Shown: positions 14,355-22,992 of the stretch, one piece after another | Layout: every line of letters begins with the position of its first letter | How positions within the stretch are numbered: position 1 is the stretch's first letter | From: an uncultured Collinsella sp. | GTDB taxonomy: Bacteria > Actinomycetota > Coriobacteriia > Coriobacteriales > Coriobacteriaceae | Direction of reading: 5' to 3' | Assembly (NCBI GenBank): GCA_934654515.1 | Contig: CAKUGA010000016.1 | Span: forward strand, 1-25,873 | Length of the DNA: 25,873 nucleotides | Notes under the pieces: model-generated | The model's input: the letters and a program-made list of their open reading frames with translations, nothing else | Databases searched by the model: none | Told to the model about the DNA's origin: nothing | Position numbers and translations under genes: made by a program

Positions 14355-16379
14355 ATGCGTCAATTTAAGACCGAGAGCAAAAAACTGCTCGACCTCATGA
14401 TCAACTCCATCTACACCAATAAGGAAATCTTCCTGCGCGAGCTTATCTCCAACGCGAGCGATGCCGTCGACAAGCTCAACTTTAAGAGCCTGCAGGATTC
14501 GAGCGTCAAGCTCGACCAGGGCGACCTGGCCATTCGCGTCTCCTTTGATAAGGATGCACGTACCATCACAATCTCGGATAACGGTATTGGCATGACCGCA
14601 GAGGAGCTCGAGCGCAACCTGGGTACCATCGCGCACTCCGGTTCCGAGGAGTTTAAGACCGAGAACGCCGAGCAGCAGGGCTCAGATGTCGACATCATCG
14701 GCCAGTTTGGCGTGGGCTTCTACTCTGCCTTTATGGTCGCCAGCCACGTGAAGGTCGTCAGCCGCGCCTATGGCGAGGACACAGCGCACGTGTGGGAGTC
14801 CGACGGCCTTGAGGGCTATACCATCGAGGACGGCGAGCGTGCTGAGCACGGTACCGATGTCATTCTGACGCTGCGTGAGAATGAGAAGCTCGACGCCGAC
14901 GGTGAGGCCGAGACCTATGACCGCTTCCTGACCGAGTGGGGCCTTAAGAGCCTGATTCAGCAGTACAGCAACTATGTGCGCTACCCGATTCAGATGATGG
15001 TTTCCAAGAGCCGTCAGAAGCCCAAGCCCGAGGACGCTGGCGATGATTACACGCCCGAGTACGAGGACTACCAGGAGCTCGAGACCATCAACTCCATGAC
15101 GCCGATCTGGAAAAAGCGCAGCTCCGACGTGGAGCAGAAGGACTACAACGAGTTCTATAAGTCCACGTTCCACGACTTTGACGATCCCGCCCGCACCATT
15201 AGCTTCCATGCCGAGGGCACGCTCGAGTACGACGCTCTGCTGTTTGTTCCGGGTCGCGCACCGTTCGATCTGTACAGCAAGGACTACGAGAAGGGTCTGT
15301 CGCTCTACAGCTCCAACGTGCTGATTATGGAGAAGTGCGACGACCTGCTGCCCGACTACTACAACTTTGTCCGTGGTGTCGTGGATTCCGCCGACGTGTC
15401 GCTCAACATCTCGCGCGAGACGCTGCAGCAGAACCGTCAGCTCAAGGCCATCGCCAAGCGTGTGGAAAAGAAGATTACCGCCGACCTTGAGGATATGCGT
15501 GACAACGACCGCGAGGCCTACGAGAAGTTCTTTGAGAACTTTGGCCGCGGCCTTAAGTACGGCATCTACTCGAGCTATGGCATGAAGGCCGATGAGCTCG
15601 CCGACCTGCTGCTGTTCTGGTCTGCCAAGGAGCAGAAGATGATCACTCTGGCCGAGTATGCCAAGGGCATGCCCGAGGACCAGAAGGCCATCTATTACGC
15701 TGCCGGCGACTCGCGTGAGCGCTTGGCCAAGATGCCCGTGGTGAAGGGCGTGCTCGATCGCGGCTACGACGTGTTGCTGCTGACGCAGGATGTGGACGAG
15801 TTCACGTTCCAGGCCATGCGCGAGTACGTGGCCGCCGATATGCCCAAGGTCTACGAGGACGATGCTGCTCGCGAGGCTGCCGAGAAGGCCGTGGCCGATG
15901 GTGCCGAGCCCGAGGTCGAGGATCGTCATCTGGAGCTCAAGAACGTCGCGACCGGCGATCTTGATCTGGCAACCGATGATGAGAAGAAGGAGGCAGAGGA
16001 CGCCACCAAGGAGAACGAGGACCTCTTTAGCGCCATGAAGGAGGCGCTCGGCGACAAGGTCGAGAAGGTTGCCGTTTCCGCACGCCTGACCGACGCGCCC
16101 GCCTGCATCACCACCGAGGGTCCGCTTTCGCTCGAGATGGAGAAGGTGCTCCAGAAGGGACCCGAGGGCGCGCCCGATGGTATGCCTAAGAGCCAGCGCG
16201 TGCTTGAGCTTAACGCCAAGCATCCCGTCTTTGCCAAGCTCGTCGCTGCTCAGAAGGCGGGCGACGCCGACAAGATCAAGCAGTACTCCGGCCTGCTCTA
16301 CGACCAGGCCCTGCTGGTCGAAGGCATTCTCCCCGAGGACCCCGTAGCCTTCGCGGCAGCTGTTTGTAACTTGATGTAG
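14355..16379 (+). CDS. htpG: Molecular chaperone HtpG (Hsp90)
   Basis: HtpG is a dimeric ATP-driven cytosolic chaperone. The GHKL ATPase motifs are clear: ELISNASDA (N33, D36), DNGIGM (75-80) and GQFGVGFYSAF. The middle domain has the typical NEFYKSTFHDFDDPA and LNISRETLQQNRQL stretches. The C-terminal dimerisation domain reaches ILPEDPVAFAAAVCNLM. At 674 residues it is about 50 longer than the E. coli protein, with a charged insertion near residues 510-560 (acidic, rich in E and D). The ATG has AAAGGA 7 bases in front. It seems to be a single-gene unit. Confidence 0.97.
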   Translation: MRQFKTESKKLLDLMINSIYTNKEIFLRELISNASDAVDKLNFKSLQDSSVKLDQGDLAIRVSFDKDARTITISDNGIGMTAEELERNLGTIAHSGSEEFKTENAEQQGSDVDIIGQFGVGFYSAFMVASHVKVVSRAYGEDTAHVWESDGLEGYTIEDGERAEHGTDVILTLRENEKLDADGEAETYDRFLTEWGLKSLIQQYSNYVRYPIQMMVSKSRQKPKPEDAGDDYTPEYEDYQELETINSMTPIWKKRSSDVEQKDYNEFYKSTFHDFDDPARTISFHAEGTLEYDALLFVPGRAPFDLYSKDYEKGLSLYSSNVLIMEKCDDLLPDYYNFVRGVVDSADVSLNISRETLQQNRQLKAIAKRVEKKITADLEDMRDNDREAYEKFFENFGRGLKYGIYSSYGMKADELADLLLFWSAKEQKMITLAEYAKGMPEDQKAIYYAAGDSRERLAKMPVVKGVLDRGYDVLLLTQDVDEFTFQAMREYVAADMPKVYEDDAAREAAEKAVADGAEPEVEDRHLELKNVATGDLDLATDDEKKEAEDATKENEDLFSAMKEALGDKVEKVAVSARLTDAPACITTEGPLSLEMEKVLQKGPEGAPDGMPKSQRVLELNAKHPVFAKLVAAQKAGDADKIKQYSGLLYDQALLVEGILPEDPVAFAAAVCNLM

Positions 16380-16409
16380 TTCGGGGATACGGCACCGTAA
16401 CTAGATTAG

Positions 16410-16508
16410 AACGAGAGTTGATAATCTCCCGCTTTTGGCTCGAATGTGGGCTTGAAGTGGGAGATTTTCCACTCTCGATATATAGGCGTCCGAAAATCCA
16501 CTCTCGTT
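16410..16508. repeat. Three copies of a CGAGAGT(G/T)GA motif, two inverted
   Basis: AACGAGAGTTGATAATCTCCC (16410-16430) faces GGGAGATTTTCCACTCTCG (16459-16477), and GAAAATCCACTCTCGTT (16492-16508) repeats the second arm. The first and third copies match over 14 of 17 bases when inverted. There is no T-run, so this is not a plain terminator of htpG. The 350-base gap 16380-16729 otherwise holds the promoter region described next. Confidence 0.7.
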
Positions 16509-16586
16509 GCCAAAACATCGGCGTGACCGTTGGATAGCTAATTTGTGCGGGTTGTGGTTTTGTGAGCTGCGGGAATTTGAGATACT

Positions 16587-16622
16587 GTACATCTGTACGT
16601 TAACTCATCTTCGTAGTATATT
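16587..16622 (+). promoter_or_regulatory. Promoter with overlapping palindrome, upstream of the YhgE pair
   Basis: TGTACG (16594-16599) and TATATT (16617-16622) are 17 bases apart. The palindrome GTACA-TC-TGTAC (16587-16598) overlaps the -35 box, the usual position of a repressor operator. Regulator unknown. Confidence 0.45.
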
Positions 16623-16729
16623 GCTACCCGCAAAACTCAGCACCATTGTGCTGCGAGACGCTAGGGTGCCTCCATACAATGGTTGTTAATAGCATGATTC
16701 GGCTAAACGACAGGATGGATGGTCCAAGC

Positions 16730-19504
16730 GTGAGTCTCGGCAGCAAACTATCCGATGCAAAGGTATCCTTTGCGATCTTTAAACGCGACATCAAGCGATT
16801 GCTCGTGAACCCCGTCGCCCTGGTGGTTACCCTGGGCGTATGCGTCATTCCCTCGTTGTATGCCTGGTACAACATCGTGGCCAACTGGGATCCGTACGGA
16901 AATACTCAGGGCATCAAAATCGCCATCGCCAACAACGATCAGGGCACTCAAAACGACCTGGTGGGCGAGCTCAATGCAGGCGATAAGGTGGTCGATCAGC
17001 TCAAGGAGAACGACCAGCTCGGCTGGACCTTCGTTGACTCGGCGGCCGATGCCAAAGAGGGCGTCGAGAGCGGCGAGTACTATGCCGCCATCGTGATTCC
17101 CAAGAACTTCTCCGACAATCTCGTCTCGATGCTCGACGGCAATTACCATCAGCCCAAGCTCACCTATTACGTCAACGAGAAGAAGAGCGCCATTGCGCCC
17201 AAGGTCACCGACACCGGCGCCAACACCATCGAGGAGCAGATCAACGCGGAGTTTGTCTCCACGGTGGGCGAGACCGTCGCGGGCATTGCCAAGGATGCCG
17301 GCATCGATCTTAAGGACAAGGCTACCCAGACGCAGAATTCGCTGACGAGCTCGGTGTCCGAGGCGTCCGAAACCCTGAGCGAAGTGCGCGACTCCATCGG
17401 CGACATGAATACCGCCATCGATAAGACGAGCGGTGCCATCGCTTCTGCTGACGTGGCACTTGCCGGCTTGCAGGGGCAGACCCCTTCGCTTACACAAGCG
17501 ATTTCCCAGGGTAATGACTTGTTGGGCGAGGCTCGCACCACAGCGGGTAAGTCCATCACCTCGCTTTCCAAGGCGCTCTCGGAGGGCAGCGCCGCGTTGA
17601 GCAAGACGTCGGCTTCTGCGAACGCCGCGGTCGGAAAGATGACGGGCACTTTGACGTCCACAACTACTCGTATCGACAGCTCGCTCGAATCGCTTCAGGC
17701 GACGATCGACCATAACAATACTCTTATCGAACGTCTGCAGGAGCTGGCCGATAGCGCGCCGACGGGCTCGGAAGAGGTTAATAAGCTGATCGCGTCTGCG
17801 GTTGCTATGCTTCGAGGGCAAAATGATAGTCTTCAGGCCGTCAAGAATAATCTCTCCGCACAGTCAAGCGCTATTGCGAATGACGCTTCGGCTGTTTCGG
17901 GCGCCAGCGATGCTATCAACAATGCGATCCAAACCGGTACGACCAACATGAATCAGGCTCAGACGGATCTGGGACAGAACGCACTGCCGAAGGCTTCGAG
18001 CGCGCTTGACTCCTTTGCCGCCGTTTCGGGCGATTTGACCGGCATTGTATCGGGTATGACCCCCACGATAGCGAACGCGCGCGGCACGCTGGCGCAGCTC
18101 GACGCCACGCTCAAGCAGGCAAAGACCACGCTGTCCCAAACCGACGCCTCCCTTGCCAAGGTTCAGGACAAGCTCGCGACCGCCGCCAATGACATTGCGG
18201 CGTTGCAGACCTCTGAGTCTATGGGCGAGTTAGCCGACCTCATGGACGTCGACGTCAATGACGTGGCAGATTTCATGGCATCTCCGGTTGAGCTGACGTC
18301 CAAGTCAATCTATCCGGTCAAGAGCTTTGGCTCGGGCATCGCGCCCTTCTACACCAATCTGGCGCTGTGGGTAGGCGGCTATGTGCTCATCGCTATCTAT
18401 AAACTCGAGGTCGACCGTGAGGGCATCGGTAGCTTTACGGCGCGTCAGGGCTACTTTGGCCGCTGGCTGCTGCTGGTGATCCTGGGCGCGTTCCAGGCCA
18501 TTATCGTTACGGTGGGCGACCTGGTCATTGGCGTTCAGTGCGTCAATCCGCTGCTCTTTGTACTGGGTGGCATCGCTATTTCGTTCACCTACGTCAACAT
18601 CATCTATGCGCTGTCCACCACCTTTAAGCATATCGGTAAAGCCATTGGCGTCATCCTCGTCATTGTGCAGATCCCAGGCTCGTCGGGCATGTATCCCATC
18701 GAGATGATGCCCGGCTTCTTCCAATGGTTGCATCCGCTGCTGCCCTTCACCTATGGCATCAACCTGCTGCGCGAGACCGTCGGTGGCATGTATTCGTTCA
18801 ACTACCTGTTCAACCTGTGCATCCTGGGCGTGTTCCTTATCATCGCGCTCTTTATCGGTCTGCAGCTGCGTCCGCTGCTGCTCAACCTCAACCTGCTCTT
18901 TGACAAGCAGCTTTCCACGACGGGTCTTATGATCTGCGAGTCTAACGACCTGCCGCGCCAGCGCTATTCGCTGCGCACGGCCATGCGCGTCATGCTCGAT
19001 TCCGATTCGTACCGTCGCGAGTTGCTCGATCATGCGGTGGCGTTTGAGCATCGCTACCCGTACTACATCAAGGGCGGTTTCGCCGCTGTGGTAGGCGTGC
19101 AGGTCCTGCTCTTTGTGCTGTCGACGGTGCTCGATATCGACAATAACGGCAAGATCATCCTGCTCGTCATCTGGATCATTTCGGTTATCGCCATCTGCGG
19201 CTGGCTCATCAACATCGAGTACATCCGTGCAAGTCTCAATACCCAGATGCGTATCTCGGCGCTTTCGGACGAGGACCTGCGCCGCGAGATGCGCGAGCAC
19301 ACGTCTGCCATCCCTGCTGCTCGTCGCATGTTCGGCCTCAACGCCAGCGAGCGGGGGACCAAGGATAGCGACCAGCCTACGAGCCGCCTGCCGCATATCG
19401 GTACGCATCGCAAGGCTCAAGATGTCGACGGCACCGACAACGTAAGCGGAAACGACGGGAGAACCACCCCGCTTGGCAAGCACTCCAAAGGAGGTGAGGC
19501 ATAA
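16730..19504 (+). CDS. YhgE/Pip-family membrane protein, first of a pair
   Basis: The protein has one N-terminal membrane helix (about 26-47, with the family motif PSLYAWYNIVANWDPYG right after it), an outside region of about 480 residues and an ABC-2-like membrane domain near 540-725. The outside region is alanine- and serine-rich with heptad-like repeats, so a long coiled coil is likely. Two further helices (about 780-830) and a charged cytoplasmic tail of about 90 residues follow, which the second protein of the pair lacks. The start is uncertain: GTG at 16730 has GGATGG 7 bases in front, while ATGs at 16679, 16694 and 16715 have no clear site. Function of the family is not settled; export or type VII-related envelope roles are proposed for relatives. 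Confidence 0.88.
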   Translation: MSLGSKLSDAKVSFAIFKRDIKRLLVNPVALVVTLGVCVIPSLYAWYNIVANWDPYGNTQGIKIAIANNDQGTQNDLVGELNAGDKVVDQLKENDQLGWTFVDSAADAKEGVESGEYYAAIVIPKNFSDNLVSMLDGNYHQPKLTYYVNEKKSAIAPKVTDTGANTIEEQINAEFVSTVGETVAGIAKDAGIDLKDKATQTQNSLTSSVSEASETLSEVRDSIGDMNTAIDKTSGAIASADVALAGLQGQTPSLTQAISQGNDLLGEARTTAGKSITSLSKALSEGSAALSKTSASANAAVGKMTGTLTSTTTRIDSSLESLQATIDHNNTLIERLQELADSAPTGSEEVNKLIASAVAMLRGQNDSLQAVKNNLSAQSSAIANDASAVSGASDAINNAIQTGTTNMNQAQTDLGQNALPKASSALDSFAAVSGDLTGIVSGMTPTIANARGTLAQLDATLKQAKTTLSQTDASLAKVQDKLATAANDIAALQTSESMGELADLMDVDVNDVADFMASPVELTSKSIYPVKSFGSGIAPFYTNLALWVGGYVLIAIYKLEVDREGIGSFTARQGYFGRWLLLVILGAFQAIIVTVGDLVIGVQCVNPLLFVLGGIAISFTYVNIIYALSTTFKHIGKAIGVILVIVQIPGSSGMYPIEMMPGFFQWLHPLLPFTYGINLLRETVGGMYSFNYLFNLCILGVFLIIALFIGLQLRPLLLNLNLLFDKQLSTTGLMICESNDLPRQRYSLRTAMRVMLDSDSYRRELLDHAVAFEHRYPYYIKGGFAAVVGVQVLLFVLSTVLDIDNNGKIILLVIWIISVIAICGWLINIEYIRASLNTQMRISALSDEDLRREMREHTSAIPAARRMFGLNASERGTKDSDQPTSRLPHIGTHRKAQDVDGTDNVSGNDGRTTPLGKHSKGGEA

Positions 19505-21694
19505 ATGAAAAACATCCTGCACCTGTTTAAGCGCGATGTCCAAAACGTGTCTCACTCCGTGATCGGCATGATCGTCGTAATGGGCCTGATCATTGTGCCG
19601 TGCCTGTACGCATGGTTTAACATCGCCGGAAGCTGGGATCCCTACGGCAATACCGGCAACCTCAAGATCGCGGTGGTCAACACCGACGAGGGTTACGAGA
19701 GCGATCTGATCCCTGTCGAGATCAACGTGGGCGAAAACGTGACCGCCACCCTGCGCGGCAATGAGAACTTCGATTGGGTTGTCCTCAACGACCGCGATGA
19801 GGCGATCGAGGGCGTCAAGTCGGGCGCGTACTACGCTGCCGTCGTCATCCCCAAAACGTTTAGCGCCGACATGATGACGCTCTTCTCGACCGACGTGAAG
19901 CACGCCGACATCGAGTTCTACGAGAACCAAAAGGCCAACGCCATCGCCCAGATCGTGACCGAAAAAGGCTCGAGCGCCGTCCAGAGCCAGGTCAACGAGA
20001 CGTTTACCGAGACCATCACGACCATCGGTCTTAAGACCGTGTCCAGCTTGCTCGACTATATGAGCACCGACCAGGTGAGCAACTTTATCGCCAACCTGTC
20101 CTCGACGTTGGGCGATTCGGTCGAGGACCTGCAAGACGTTCAGGCCAGCGCGACGTCGCTCGCGGGCATTTTGAGCTCCACGTCCGATTCGCTCGCGTCG
20201 GCGGGCGGCATGCTCAAGCAGACGGGTACCATCGATGAGTCGACAAAGCAGCTGATGGAGCACGCCAAGAGCGGCATCAATGATTCCAAGGAAGCACTCA
20301 AGGCCGCCAACGATGCTATCAACGCCGCGATTGACGGAAGTGCGGGCTCGTTTGACAACGTGTCCGCCGAGCTCGCGAAGGCATTCGATGCCGCGAATCA
20401 GCATGTCGACCTTACGGTTTCTCAGCTCAACGAAGCCGCTGTGGCGCTCAATACGCGTGCCGACGATATCGACGCGATGGCCGATCAGCTCCGCAACCTT
20501 GCCGACCAGGTGAGTGACGACAAGCTCAAAGACGGTCTCAAGTCTGCTGCGACGTCGCTGGGCAGAATTGCCATGGAGTACCGCAACAATGCGAAGGACC
20601 TGACGGCCACGGCGAAGTCCCTCTCGGACAGCATGGCGGAGGTCAATGCGTCCCGTGCCGAGGTCGACCAGGCCATCGCCGATGCCAAGGCGGGTATCTC
20701 GGGTGCCAAGACCGATTACGATTCCACGTTCTCGGTCAAGGCTAAGGAGCTTAAGAAGACCATTTCGGGCGTTCTGGATTCGCTGAACGGTATCTCGGGT
20801 GACCTGGATAGCGCTGTGAGCGGTCTGACTGATGCTTCCGGCTCGCTCGCGAAGGGCCTGTCCAAGGCTGCAAAGCTCGTCAACAAGGCTTCCGATCAGC
20901 TGGGCGAGGCGTCGGACAAGATCAGTGCCTTTAAGGATGGGCTTGATAGCGCCCTGATGTCGGGTGACCTGGCCATGATAAAGACGATGATCGGCAGCGA
21001 CCCCGAGGGTCTCGCCGTGTCGCTTTCCGGCCCTGTGGCGCTCGACCGCAAACCGGTCTATCCGATTCGCAATTACGGCTCTGCCATGGCTCCGTTCTAC
21101 ACGATTCTGTCGCTGTGGGTCGGCTCGATTGTCCTGGCAGCCATGATGAAGGTTTCGGTTAACGATGAGCTCATCAACGAACTCATCCCCGTGCGCCTGC
21201 ACGAGATCTATCTGGGCCGTTACCTGTTCTTTGGCGGTTTGGCCCTGCTGCAGGCAACACTCGTGTGCGCGGGCGACATTCTGTTCTTTGGCATCCAGTG
21301 CGACAACCCTCTGCAGTTTGTGCTTGCCGGCTGGGTCGCGAGCCTCGTGTTCTCCAATATCGTCTACACGCTCACGGTGTCGTTTGGAGATATCGGCAAG
21401 GCCCTCGCCGTCGTGCTGCTGGTCATGCAGGTCGGCGGTTCGGGCGGTACGTTCCCCATCGAGATGACCGGCCCCGTGTTCCAGGCGATCTATCCGTTCC
21501 TGCCGTTCACCCACGGCATCAACGCGATGCATGCCGCCATGGCCGGTGCCTACCATATGGAGTACTGGATTGAGTTGGGCATCTTGGCGAGCTACCTGAT
21601 TCCGTCGCTCGCCCTGGGCATCGTCTTCCGTCGCCCAGTCATCAAAGCCAACGACTGGATCATCGAAAAGCTGGAATCCACTAAGTTGATTTAG
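19505..21694 (+). CDS. YhgE/Pip-family membrane protein, second of a pair
   Basis: Paralogue of the upstream gene, 729 residues. It has the same plan: membrane helix near residues 18-40 followed by the AWFNIAGSWDPYGN motif, a long outside region with coiled-coil character (about 160-500) and a membrane domain (about 525-715). It begins one base after the stop of the first gene, with AAAGGAGGTG 9 bases in front, so the two are translated together, probably at equal levels. The paired layout suggests a heteromeric complex; this is inference. It has no ATPase partner in the window. Confidence 0.92.
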   Translation: MKNILHLFKRDVQNVSHSVIGMIVVMGLIIVPCLYAWFNIAGSWDPYGNTGNLKIAVVNTDEGYESDLIPVEINVGENVTATLRGNENFDWVVLNDRDEAIEGVKSGAYYAAVVIPKTFSADMMTLFSTDVKHADIEFYENQKANAIAQIVTEKGSSAVQSQVNETFTETITTIGLKTVSSLLDYMSTDQVSNFIANLSSTLGDSVEDLQDVQASATSLAGILSSTSDSLASAGGMLKQTGTIDESTKQLMEHAKSGINDSKEALKAANDAINAAIDGSAGSFDNVSAELAKAFDAANQHVDLTVSQLNEAAVALNTRADDIDAMADQLRNLADQVSDDKLKDGLKSAATSLGRIAMEYRNNAKDLTATAKSLSDSMAEVNASRAEVDQAIADAKAGISGAKTDYDSTFSVKAKELKKTISGVLDSLNGISGDLDSAVSGLTDASGSLAKGLSKAAKLVNKASDQLGEASDKISAFKDGLDSALMSGDLAMIKTMIGSDPEGLAVSLSGPVALDRKPVYPIRNYGSAMAPFYTILSLWVGSIVLAAMMKVSVNDELINELIPVRLHEIYLGRYLFFGGLALLQATLVCAGDILFFGIQCDNPLQFVLAGWVASLVFSNIVYTLTVSFGDIGKALAVVLLVMQVGGSGGTFPIEMTGPVFQAIYPFLPFTHGINAMHAAMAGAYHMEYWIELGILASYLIPSLALGIVFRRPVIKANDWIIEKLESTKLI

Positions 21695-21791
21695 TACAAC
21701 AACGTAAACGCCGCCATAACATCACAGTTTTCCGGGTCGATACTTTAGCGGGCTGGATTGCGGGGTGACGTTGGTTGTTGCTACAGTAGCG

Positions 21792-21828
21792 GGGCGTGCC
21801 GGGGGTCCGGTGCGCCCTGTTTTTATTT
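21792..21828 (+). terminator. Terminator between the YhgE pair and the EamA gene
   Basis: GGGCGTGCCGG (21792-21802) pairs with CCGGTGCGCCC (21807-21817) with two G-U pairs and a GGGT loop, then TGTTTTTATTT. It lies about 100 bases after the YhgE stop. A TACAGT box just before it (21782-21787) would make the hairpin the very start of an EamA transcript, an alternative reading. Confidence 0.7.
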
Positions 21829-21895
21829 GACCATGAGGCGGCACGCGGCCATGCGCGTGCGGACACCACGCCCGGACCGAGCGCGAGGATGCCCT

Positions 21896-22876
21896 ATGCC
21901 CCAATATGCCGTTGATGAAATCGAAAAGATGCCCGATAGCCCTGTAGCCCGCGAGGATTTAGGTGCCGGTGCCTCCCGTGGAGCCGGAGCGCGATCGCCG
22001 CTGTTCTGGAAGGTCTTGCTGCTTTCGGTGGCGGTCATCTGGGGCTATTCCTTTACGACCATGAAGGATGCGCTCGATACCATTCCGGTGTTTGAGCTGC
22101 TCTACATTCGCTTCCTTCCGGCTTCGCTGGTCATGTTCGCCATCTTCCACAAGCGCATCATCGCGCATTTCAATGCCCGCAACTTGATCGTCGGGCTTGG
22201 CATGGGCGCGTTGATGTGGGGCGCTTACGGTTTGCAGACGATTGGCTTGGCGCAGACCACGGCGGGCAAGAGTGCTTTTTTGACCGGTACGTATTGCATC
22301 CTCGTTCCGTTTGCGAGCTACTTCTTGAGCGGCGAAAAGCTCACTCGCTATAACTTGGGCGCGGCGCTGCTGTGTCTGGCGGGTATTGGCTTGGTGGCAC
22401 TCGATAGCGTCGAGTTCAATATCGGCGATGCCATTACGCTGGGCGGTGCGATCTTCTTCGCGATTCAGATGGCCGTGACTGCCAAGTACGGCCGTAAGAT
22501 GGATATCAACGTCATCACGTTTTGGATGTTTGTGGGCAATGGCGTTTTGAGTCTGATCACGTCGCTGCTGTTTGAGACCCAGGCGCCCCTCTCCGCATGG
22601 ACGCCGAGCTTTATCGCCGTGATGGCCTTCCTCTCGGTGGGCTGTACGTGCGTGGCGCTGCTCATCCAAAATGTCGGTCTGGCACATGTCCCGGCCTCGA
22701 CGGGCTCGCTGCTTCTCTCGATGGAGTCGCCCTCGGGCGTGCTGTTCTCGGTGCTGTTGATGGGAGAGGCGCTCACCTCGCGCTTGCTCGCCGGCTTTGC
22801 GCTCATCTTCCTATCGATTATCTTGAGCGAGACGCACTTCGATTTCTTGCGCCGAAAGCCGCGCCCGCAATTGTAA
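21896..22876 (+). CDS. EamA-family (DMT) transporter
   Basis: The 326-aa protein has ten hydrophobic helices arranged as two EamA repeats, after a hydrophilic N-terminal stretch of about 35 residues. The AVIWGYSFTTMKDAL and LYIRFLPASLVMF segments are typical of the first repeat. Relatives move amino acids, nucleobases or other small metabolites, often outward; the substrate cannot be told. The ATG at 21896 follows a GAGGAT site by 6 bases; longer in-frame starts would add arginine-rich sequence unlike the family. A terminator follows 12 bases after the stop. Confidence 0.88.
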   Translation: MPQYAVDEIEKMPDSPVAREDLGAGASRGAGARSPLFWKVLLLSVAVIWGYSFTTMKDALDTIPVFELLYIRFLPASLVMFAIFHKRIIAHFNARNLIVGLGMGALMWGAYGLQTIGLAQTTAGKSAFLTGTYCILVPFASYFLSGEKLTRYNLGAALLCLAGIGLVALDSVEFNIGDAITLGGAIFFAIQMAVTAKYGRKMDINVITFWMFVGNGVLSLITSLLFETQAPLSAWTPSFIAVMAFLSVGCTCVALLIQNVGLAHVPASTGSLLLSMESPSGVLFSVLLMGEALTSRLLAGFALIFLSIILSETHFDFLRRKPRPQL

Positions 22877-22888
22877 ACAACTTGTTGC

Positions 22889-22914
22889 GCCGCCCTTCTG
22901 GGGCGGCATTTTTT
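22889..22914 (+). terminator. Terminator of the EamA gene
   Basis: GCCGCCC (22889-22895) pairs with GGGCGGC (22901-22907) over a TTCTG loop, followed by ATTTTTT. Classical Rho-independent form. Confidence 0.9.
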
Positions 22915-22940
22915 ATGCATCGCCCTTAAAGTAGTACCTT

Positions 22941-22962
22941 GCACTTTATGCTATCAAAGTGC
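22941..22962. promoter_or_regulatory. Perfect inverted repeat in the M20 gene's promoter region
   Basis: GCACTTT and AAAGTGC are separated by eight bases. A possible -10, TATGCT, lies at 22947-22952 inside the dyad. It would suit a repressor site for the amidohydrolase gene, 30 bases downstream. Confidence 0.45.
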
Positions 22963-22992
22963 TTGCTGCAAAAACGTCACTGGAGGGCATCT

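Noticed and set aside
14682-16223. Open frame of 513 codons on the minus strand inside htpG
   Set aside because: Antisense to htpG, leucine-rich composition without a family; shadow frame.
18305-21556. Open frame of 1083 codons on the minus strand across both YhgE genes
   Set aside because: It is antisense to two well-supported genes, crosses their junction and has repetitive, low-complexity composition without any domain. Codon bias of GC-rich genes leaves such open antisense frames.
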